NCBI RefSeq assembly: GCF_002804025.1
Contig: NZ_CP024969.1
Coordinates: 682,001-746,000 of the forward strand
Reading direction: 5' to 3'
Origin: Mesoplasma tabanidae
GTDB lineage: Bacteria > Bacillota_I > Bacilli_A > Mycoplasmatales > Mycoplasmataceae
DNA: 64,000 bases
The position numbers and the translations under genes were made by a program. Shown piece after piece: positions 53,303-64,000 of this stretch (its first letter is position 1; each line of letters begins with the position of its first letter). Under the pieces are notes generated by a model that saw nothing but the letters and a program-made list of their open reading frames with translations, made no database searches and had not been told where the DNA came from.

Positions 53303-54133
53303 ATGAAAATAGCTATTTTAACTGACTCATCTTTTGATGGGAATTTAAAAAGTTTTAAAGATTTGTACCAAGCTCCTCTATTGATTGTTGAAGAAGATGG
53401 TACAACGCATTTTAGTGATGATAAGTTAGATGATAACTTTTTTTATGACTTATTAGATAAGCAGGTTTTAAAGACTGCACAAACCACACCAGGAGAAATG
53501 TTAAAAGTTTGAGATGAACTTTTAACTGAGTATGATCAAATAATTTTCTTGCCTTTATCAAAAGGATTAAGTGGTCAATTCAACACTTATAGAATGTTAA
53601 GTGAAAATGAAGAAGAATATAAAGGGAAAGTTTTTGTTTGTGACACTAACGGAGTAAGTATTATTAACCAAGAATTTGTAAAAAAAGTAGCCTTTTGAAT
53701 TGCGCAAAATAAAAAAGGATTTGAAATAATGGAACTTGTATCAAAATCAAATGAAGATTTCATTGGTTATATTATTCCAAAGACTTTGGACACGTTAAAG
53801 CGTGGAGGAAGAATAAGTCTTGCAGCTGCTAGCTTAGCAAAAATGCTAAAAATTGTACCAATACTTAGATACGATGGAAAAATAGATAAAGAAGCTACAG
53901 CAAGAACTTTTAAAAAAGCTATTAATGAAGCTTTAGATTTAATTAAGAAAAATGCAAAAGGTGTTAAAACTGTTGATATTTCTTATTCAAGAATGGATCC
54001 AGAAACACTAACAGAAGTTGTAAAAATAATTGAAGAAAAAGGATTTACTATAAATTTAAAAAGTCAGATAACAAGTGTTATTGCAGCACACACAGGAAAA
54101 GAAACATTGGCTATTGCCGCATGAAAGAAATAG
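53303..54133 (+). CDS. DegV family fatty-acid-binding protein 1
   Basis: A 276-residue DegV protein. 'KIAILTDSSFDG' starts the first lobe, 'TAQTTPGEM' and 'PLSKGLSGQFNT' bind the carboxylate, and 'LDTLKRGGRISLAAASLAKML' is the family hallmark. These proteins bind fatty acids, in Firmicutes as FakB subunits delivering them to the FakA kinase. AGGAGG precedes the start. Followed by a second copy with overlapping signals. Confidence 0.92.
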
Positions 54134-54141
54134 GAGGATTT

Positions 54142-54993
54142 ATGAAAATAGTTATTTTATTAGACAGCTCGGGAACTAACTCATCAGAAAAAATTAAAAA
54201 TAAAAATATTGATGTTTTACCACTGCACTTTACTTTTCCAAATGGAACAGACATGTTAGATACACCAAAAGAAGTAAAGGAAAGAGAAATTATAAAACTT
54301 ATTTCAGAAGGAGTTGATATTAAAACAAGCCAAGCTAGTCCTGGAGAAGTTGAAAATAAATATGATGAACTTTTACAAACTTATGATCATGTTTATCATA
54401 TACCTATTACTGGAAACTTATCAAGTATGCTACAAACTGCTATGATGGTCTCAAGAGATGAAAAATATATTGGGAAAGTAACAGTTTATGAAAATTTAAA
54501 CATTGCTGCCCAAGCAATTGAACAAACAGCATTATACATTTGTAAACTTATTGAAGAAGGCAAAATTACAACGCCAGAACAAATTACTGAAGCAATCAAA
54601 GAATATGAAAAAACAATGTATATTGCTATCCTTCCGGGAGATCTTAAAAGATTAACTAGCGGTGGGAGAGGCAAAAAAGCAGTTACAACAGTTTTAAACC
54701 TTTTAAAAACTAAAGTCTTAATTAAGTGAGAAGCAGAACCAAAAAAAGAAGCAATGGGAAGAACAATTCATTCAATTATGGATAGAATAATTAAAGTTTA
54801 CAATGAAAATTATAAAACGGGTTATGAAATGGTATTTGTTAGAACACCTTTGACAGCTTCAAAAATTTATGAAGCTGCTAGAAATGCATTGGTTGAAGGA
54901 AAAGTAAATTTTTCAGAAGAATTGGTACCTAATATTTACACAGCTCATGCTGGTGTTGATACAATAGCATTCATTATTACTAAAAAAATATAA
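54142..54993 (+). CDS. DegV family fatty-acid-binding protein 2
   Basis: A 283-residue paralogue of its neighbour: 'KIVILLDSSGTNSSEKI', 'SQASPGEVENKYDELL', 'PITGNLSSMLQTA' and 'ILPGDLKRLTSGGRGKKA' keep the family layout. The ATG at 54142 follows TAGGAGG directly; an in-frame ATG at 54121 lies inside the upstream gene. Two different FakB-type proteins usually differ in preferred fatty acid, which would suit uptake of host lipids, by inference. Confidence 0.92.
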
Positions 54994-55021
54994 AAAAATG
55001 TCTTTTAAAGACATTTTTTTA
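54994..55021. terminator. Bidirectional terminator, DegV / tRNA-Trp
   Basis: AAAATGTCT / AGACATTTT, 9-bp stem with TTTA loop, T tracts on both strands; it can end the DegV transcript and the tRNA transcript. Confidence 0.85.
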
Positions 55022-55076
55022 TATTGAATATAGCACTTTTATTATTATAAAAATATATCGCACTAATTTCTTTAAT

Positions 55077-55152
55077 TGGCAGAGGTAACAAGACTTGAAC
55101 TCGTGACACTCGGTTTTGGAGACCGATGTTCTACCAACTGAACTATACCTCT
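55077..55152 (-). tRNA. tRNA-Trp (CCA)
   Basis: 76 bases, full cloverleaf: 7-bp acceptor (AGAGGTA / TACCTCT), D arm GTTC/GAAC, anticodon stem TCGGT/ACCGA with loop CTCCAAA (anticodon CCA), T arm ACGAG/CTTGT, discriminator G and encoded CCA. It reads UGG. Second tRNA of the transcript. Confidence 0.97.
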
Positions 55153-55190
55153 AAAAAAGTACTCTATTAATGAGCACCTTGTTTTTATAA

Positions 55191-55266
55191 TGGCAGGGGC
55201 AGCAAGACTCGAACTCGCGACACTCGGTTTTGAAGACCGATGTTCTGCCAACTGAACTATGCCCCT
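55191..55266 (-). tRNA. tRNA-Trp (UCA), decodes UGA
   Basis: 76 bases, cloverleaf like its neighbour but with anticodon loop CTTCAAA (anticodon UCA) and a GC-richer acceptor (AGGGGCA / TGCCCCT). It decodes UGA (and UGG by wobble) as Trp, which explains the in-frame UGA codons across the window. Encoded CCA end. Confidence 0.97.
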
Positions 55267-55281
55267 ATTAAACACTTAAAT

Positions 55282-55310
55282 ATTATAAATAAAAAAATGT
55301 AATTTTTCAA
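55282..55310 (-). promoter_or_regulatory. Promoter of the tRNA-Trp pair
   Basis: Minus-strand TTGAAA (55305-55310), 17-base spacer, TATAAT (55282-55287), 15 bases before the first tRNA. A consensus-like promoter. Confidence 0.85.
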
Positions 55311-55327
55311 TCTTAATATTCAAAGCG

Positions 55328-55789
55328 CTAATTTCTTTTTTTGTTACAGCGTTCACAAATAACATGCAGCTCTATTTTAAGGTGCTCAAGTTTTTGGCTT
55401 TTATCTACAATTAATGTTTTAAACTCATCAAAATTTATATTTTTAATTTTTTCTGTTGAAACATGTTCTATATTCCCACATTTATCACATTTAATATGTG
55501 CAGATTTATTAGTTGAAAGTTCGTATCAAATATTTTTACCATCAAACGTATTTGATGATATTATGTGTTCCTTTAATAATAAATCCATAGTATTATAAAT
55601 ACTCGCTAAATTAACATTTGATAAATTTTTCTCAAGTTTAAGAGTTAATTGTTGTATATTGATATGTTCTGAAATAATAATAAGCTTAATAATATTAGAT
55701 CTTATCTCAGTTATTTTTATTGATTTTACTTTTAACTGATCAATAATTTCATTGTATTTAGCTTGTTGAGCTTTTTTTAACTTTAACAT
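55328..55789 (-). CDS. Fur-family transcriptional regulator
   Basis: A 153-residue winged-helix regulator. The middle part 'LASIYNTMDLLLKEHII' is the Fur DNA-reading region, 'HIKCDKCGNIEHV' and 'HVICERCN' hold the structural zinc site (C101, C104, C145, C148). The sensing site cannot be assigned to Fe, Zn or peroxide by eye. Last gene of a unit with an acyl carrier protein and two unknown genes, 2 bases after the former. Confidence 0.88.
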
Positions 55790-55791
55790 AA

Positions 55792-56016
55792 TTACTTTGT
55801 TAACTCTGCAATAACATTTTCTAAGTCTTTTATTGTTTTGATTTCTAAAAGTTTATCATCTGGAACAAATATTGAAAGACGATCCTCTAGAATTGTAATC
55901 ATATCCATTAAATCTAATGAATCAAGACCAATTGATGAAAATTGAGTTTGAGTTGTCAAGTTTCCTTTAGCACCTTTGCTTTTTAATTCTTTAATAATTT
56001 CGTTATGTATATTCAT
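55792..56016 (-). CDS. acpP: Acyl carrier protein
   Basis: A 74-residue ACP. The prosthetic-group site 'GLDSLDLMD' has Ser33 for 4'-phosphopantetheine; the four-helix pattern is complete. In wall-less bacteria without a full fatty-acid synthase, ACP carries acyl groups for lipid or lipoprotein modification. Sandwiched between an unknown membrane-anchored protein and Fur. Confidence 0.9.
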   Translation of the reverse strand: MNIHNEIIKELKSKGAKGNLTTQTQFSSIGLDSLDLMDMITILEDRLSIFVPDDKLLEIKTIKDLENVIAELTK

Positions 56017-56044
56017 TTTTAATCACCTAAACAAATTATATCAT

Positions 56045-56383
56045 TTATTGGCCTTTTTCTAATTGGTAAAATCACTTATAATGTTTGAATTCATTTCATA
56101 TATCTACTATAACTTTATTTTCTTCAAAATCAAAACTTATATTTTCTATATGAGATTGATTTTCAATTTTTAGTAAAAATGCGCTGATAAATTTATCATT
56201 GTCTATATCACCATTTTTATTTATGAATGTGTGCCATTCATTATCATTAAAAGTAACTTTTTTTATGTTTAAATTATCAACTTGATTACGACCAAAAAAG
56301 TTTGCATTAATAATTGCAAAATATAAACTTAAAAGACCTGATGCTAAAAGAACTAAAATTATGACTTGTTTAAGATACTTCAT
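56045..56383 (-). CDS. Membrane-anchored protein of unknown function
   Basis: A 112-residue protein with one N-terminal helix (about residues 4-25), then a mixed soluble domain; not recognised. No lipobox Cys. Its start lies inside the last codons of the upstream gene (14-base overlap). Confidence 0.65.
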
Positions 56384-57500
56384 ATAATTTTAATGCCTCC
56401 TTGATTTCATCACTAGTTAATAAAATTAGAATGTTTCAAAATTCTGAGTTAAATTTATATATAAACTTATTGCTTTTAATAATTTCAAATTTTAATGAAT
56501 CAATCAACTGAAAATTAGAATAAGATTTTATTGGAATAGGAAATATTAAATTTTCTCCAAACACTTCAAGATTGAGATTTATTGATTGCTTTTTACTTCA
56601 ATTAAAAGGATTAAAATAAAGTCCTTTTTCTCCTTCATTCAAAATAACTTTTTTATTTTTTTCATCTAACAAAGATTTTTCTAAATATACAACCTTATAT
56701 ACTCCTAAACTTTCCAAAAGTTTAGGTTCAAAATTACCAGCGTAATAATTCTTAAATTGTATTTCATCATTTAATTTAAAATCATTTAGTTTTACAGCTG
56801 GAAAAATTTTATTATTTTTAATTTGTTGTATTTCATACATTAGCAATTGATTATGATTTATTAAGTGCTGATTTTTTTCAGCAAAGTTTATATTTATTTC
56901 TGAAAATTCATCATAATATTTATTAACTTCAAGATTATTGAATTTTAAGTTTACATTAGCTTCTAAAAGACATTCAGAAGTTCACATTTTATTTTTGTTT
57001 TTTATATCATAATAAGTTAAATAATTAACTAAATTTATATTTATTTCATCATCTTTTTTAACAAACTTAGGATTTATTTTAATAATTCCTTTTGACCTAT
57101 AATTTAATGTATTGAAATCATGACTTAAACCAAAAGTCAAATTTATATAATGTTCTTGCTTAAGTGCTACAGGTATCTCAAACTCAAAAAATAATTTGTT
57201 TTCATTATCAATTAAGTAATTTTTTGAAATTGCTGTAACTGGTTTTATTTCTTTTAAATCAGACGTATAAAGTTTAAAATCTAAATTTGCAATATTGTAT
57301 TTCTCCTTATATTGCGATAAGTCAGCCATATTTGGATTTAAGTTTAAACATACAAGCATTTTATAATAGCTATTTTTGTTTATAGTATAAGGTTTATTAA
57401 AAAAGACTATTTCTGGTGATAAAAAAGACTGGTTGCTATTTGAAATAATATTATCAACAATAATATCTGTATTTATTTTTTGTTCTGACTGAATTATCAT
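56370..57500 (-). CDS. Large soluble protein of unknown function
   Basis: A 376-residue Asn-, Lys- and Ile-rich protein with no signal peptide, no membrane helix and a strand-rich pattern in the first half. No family recognised. The ATG at 57500 has TGAGGTGA at the right distance; an in-frame ATG at 57536 lacks one and lies next to the ldh terminator. First gene of the unit with ACP and Fur. Confidence 0.65.
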
Positions 57501-57533
57501 TTTGCTCACCTCATTTATAATTAAGCAAAAATA

Positions 57534-57564
57534 CAAAAAAAATAAGATGATAATACATCTTATT
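57534..57564 (-). terminator. Terminator after ldh
   Basis: AATAAGATG / CATCTTATT, 9-bp stem with a 6-base loop, then T run on the minus strand. Confidence 0.85.
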
Positions 57565-57575
57565 ATTATTTTTAA

Positions 57576-58529
57576 TTAAGCGATAGCTTGTTTAGCTTTT
57601 TGATAAGTTGCATCTAAAGCATCACATGATTTTTTAAATGCTTCTTGTTCTGCGGCAGTTAAATCTCATTCAATAATTGTTTCTCATCCTTTTGATCCTA
57701 AAATTACAGGAACTCCAGTGTAGAAACCTTTTTGTCCATACTCACCATTTAATTTAGCACCAACCATAAATGTTGTTTTTTCATCTCTTAAAATTGCTGC
57801 TGAAATAGCTGCTAAACATACACCAATTCCATAGTAAGTAGCACCTTTACGTTCAATAATTTCATATGCCATTCTAATAGCTCTTGTTCAACATTCTTCT
57901 AAATCAGCATCAGTAATTTTTCCTTCAGCTAAGTATTTGCTTATTGGTTGTCCCATAACTGTCGCTTTTGAGTAAGCAGCAACTGATGAATCACCATGTT
58001 CTCCCATAATGTAAGCATTAACTGATTTTGGAGCAACATTTAATTTTTCAGCAACTAATCTTCTTAATCTTGCTGAATCAAGAGTTGTTCCAGCTCCAAC
58101 TACTGAATGCTCATCATAACCAGTTACTTGTTGGTAAACAGTTGTTAAAACATCACATGGATTCGAAGCAATAACTGTCACTCCATTAAATCCTGATGCT
58201 TTAATTGCTTCAGCGATTCCTTTCATAATTCTTGAGTTATCTGCAATTAATTCTAATCTTGTTTCACCAGGTCTTTGAGGACGTCCAGCAGTAATAACAA
58301 TTAAATCAGCATCTTTACAGTCTTCATAAGTTCCAGCTTTAATAGTAAATGGTTTGTCTAAAACAGCCATTGTATCTTGAATATCAATTGCATTTCCTTC
58401 TGCAGCTTTTGTATTAACATCAATTAATACGTATTCTTCAGCTAAACCTTGATTAACTGCTGAATAAATAAATGACATTCCAACTGCACCAGTACCAACT
58501 AATACAACTTTATTTGAAGTTTTTTTCAT
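57576..58529 (-). CDS. ldh: L-lactate dehydrogenase
   Basis: A 317-residue enzyme. 'KVVLVGTGAVGMSFIYS' is the NAD fold; 'ITAGRPQRPGETR' carries the substrate-loop residues (QRPGETR, with Gln rather than Arg/Lys variants that define malate enzymes), 'GTTLDSARLR' the Asp-Arg pair and 'MGEHGDSSV' the catalytic His. It regenerates NAD from glycolysis. W residues in the last third are UGA. TAGGGAG precedes the start. Confidence 0.96.
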
Positions 58530-58566
58530 ATTTAAATTCTCCCTATTAATTTCTCTCTACTAAATA

Positions 58567-58586
58567 ATTATATTCTCTATAAGAAT
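58567..58586 (-). promoter_or_regulatory. -10 element and inverted repeat upstream of ldh
   Basis: Minus-strand TATAAT (58567-58572), 37 bases before the start, overlapped by the inverted repeat ATTCT-CTATA-AGAAT (58572-58586). A possible operator. Confidence 0.4.
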
Positions 58587-58642
58587 AAAAATTAAGCATT
58601 TTTCAATAGAAAATAATAATTTATGAGTGTTCTGCAAAACAA

Positions 58643-58672
58643 ATAAAAAGTGTTACTAAGATGTAACACTTT
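58643..58672 (-). terminator. Terminator after rpoC
   Basis: AAAGTGTTAC / GTAACACTTT, a 10-bp stem with a 6-base loop, then T-rich sequence on the minus strand. Confidence 0.85.
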
Positions 58673-58683
58673 GATATTGAATA

Positions 58684-62448
<3,765 letters not shown>

Positions 62449-62457
62449 TTTGCCCTC

Positions 62458-64000
62458 CTATTCTTCTTCAAATGAAAGGTTAATTTCACTTTCATCTACT
62501 TCTTCAAAACTATCTAAGTCTTCAATTTCAACAAGAGTTGTTGAATCTTCAAAAGTTAATTTATCAGTTGAAGCGTGCTTCATACTTTCATCATTAATTG
62601 AATCATTATCATCATCATATGCATTAATTTGTGACTTATTACCTTTTTCGTCTAATAAATAAATATCAAATCCTAATCCCATAATTTCTTTTGAAAGAAC
62701 ATTAAATGACTCAGGTGTTCCTGGAGTAGGAATGTTTTTTGATCTTACGATAGCTTCATAGGTTTTTGTACGACCTTTTAAGTCATCTGATTTAATAGTT
62801 AAGATTTCTCTTAAAGTATGAGCTGCCCCATAAGCTTCTAACGCTCAAACTTCCATTTCTCCAAAACGTTGTCCCCCATTTTGTGCTTTTCCTCCAAGAG
62901 GTTGTTGAGTAATTAATGAGTATGGCCCAACACTTCTTGCATGAAGCTTATCATCAACCATGTGTGAAAGTTTTAACATGTACATAACCCCAACAGAAAT
63001 TGGTTTGTCAATTGCTTCTCCAGTTTGACCATCAATTAATTTAACTTTTCCATAGTTTTCCATTCCAGCTTCAGCCATAATTTCATCTAAATCAGTACTG
63101 TTAACTCCTTCGAAAACTGGAGTTGCAATTTTAACTCCTAATTTTTTAGCAGCCATTCCTAAATGGATTTCTAAGATTTGTCCAATGTTCATACGTGATG
63201 GAATTCCTTGTGGGTTCAATAGAATATCTACTGGTGTTCCATCTTCTAAATGAGGCATGTCTTCAACTGGTAAAACTTTTGAAATAATCCCTTTGTTACC
63301 ATGACGTCCTGACATTTTATCCCCTTCTTGGATTTTACGTTTTTGAACAATATAAACTTTAATTACTTCTAATACATCTGCTGGCAATTCAATACCATCT
63401 GGGTTTGCTGCTGATTTAGCTTTGAAACGTTTAACAGATTGAACAATACCTTCTCCACCATTTGGAACTTTCAATGAGTTATCTTTAACTGATCTTGATT
63501 TTTCTCCAAAGATAGCATGTAATAATTTGTCTTCTGGTGATAATTGAGTTTGTCCTTTTGGAGTTACTTTACCAACTAAAATATCTCCAGTTTTAACTTC
63601 AGTACCAATTGCTACAATTCCTTCATTGTCTAAGTACTTTTTAGCATTGTCACTAATGTTAGGGATTTCTGAAGTGATTTCCTCAGCTCCTTGTTTTGTG
63701 TTACGAACTTCTAATACATATTCATCAATATGCACTGATGTAAATTTGTCTTCCATGATAACTCTTTCAGACATAACAATAGCATCCTCAAAGTTGTATC
63801 CATTATATGTAGTAAACGCAACAACAACGTTTTGTCCTAAGGCTAATTCTCCATTATCAACAGACGGTCCATCAGCAATGATTTGCCCTGCTTCAACTGA
63901 ATCCCCAACTTTAACAATTGGTTTTTGTACAATAGAGCTTCCATTGTTTGAACGTTCAAAGTTTGCTAATGTATAAGTTTTGATTCCTGCTTTTGATTCA
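62458..64000 (-). CDS. rpoB: RNA polymerase beta subunit, C-terminal part
   Basis: The last 513 residues are inside the window; the first codon base is cut at the right edge. '[14 protein letters not shown]', '[17 protein letters not shown]', '[17 protein letters not shown]', 'ILNP-like HLGM' region and '[21 protein letters not shown]' are conserved in RpoB. The C-terminal tail after '[11 protein letters not shown]' is unusually acidic (many Asp and Glu). The stop lies 9 bases before rpoC. Confidence 0.97.

Overview
The window is low-GC DNA from a wall-less bacterium of the Mollicutes, most likely the Mesoplasma/Entomoplasma/Spiroplasma branch. Nearly every conserved gene contains in-frame UGA codons at positions where the family has tryptophan, and the window encodes two adjacent tRNA-Trp genes, one with anticodon UCA (for UGA) and one with CCA (for UGG). 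Coding regions below are therefore assembled with UGA = Trp; under the standard code most would look broken. The genus is inferred from gene content and order, not proven.

Most genes lie on the minus strand. From left to right: the start of ssb; rnhB-rbgA; the rpsP-rimM-trmD-rplS operon; a His-rich membrane protein resembling an ECF S component; plus-strand ppa and a small membrane protein; two membrane-anchored proteins sharing a duplicated start region, one of them an HNH nuclease; then a long unit read argS, MFS-like, unknown, HEPN-like, scpA, scpB, rluB, deoxynucleoside kinase, yebC (12 kb, 16.0 to 7.9 kb). Next come pyrH-frr, a polysaccharide deacetylase, rpsB-tsf, a flippase-like protein with an RluA-type pseudouridine synthase and a CPBP protease, ptsH, and a pcrA-RDD-glycosyltransferase unit.

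At 29.6-34.9 kb the strand switches to plus: def, RNase J, a membrane protein, and an FMN riboswitch with an attenuator ahead of a RibU-like riboflavin carrier. A small zinc-ribbon membrane protein and a decayed gene lie on the minus strand in between. Minus-strand genes then resume: pgk, gapA, dnaI, dnaB, and ezrA-thiI-dnaE-polA-mutM. rpsD (plus) has a strong promoter and a folded leader and diverges from ezrA. tyrS, a nicotinate phosphoribosyltransferase and a YtpR-like protein diverge from two DegV genes. The window closes with the tRNA-Trp pair, a Fur/ACP/unknown operon, ldh, rpoC and a partial rpoB.

Functionally the window is mostly core machinery: DNA replication and repair (polA, dnaE, dnaB, dnaI, mutM, pcrA, scpAB), transcription (rpoBC), ribosome and translation genes, glycolysis (gapA, pgk, ldh) and the PTS carrier HPr. 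There is no insertion sequence, prophage, CRISPR array or replication origin that I can see. The less ordinary parts are the HEPN-like gene and its partners inside the argS unit, the twin anchored genes near 7 kb, the His-rich transporter-like protein, the rpsB leader and the deacetylase. No gap without a gene exceeds 300 bases.
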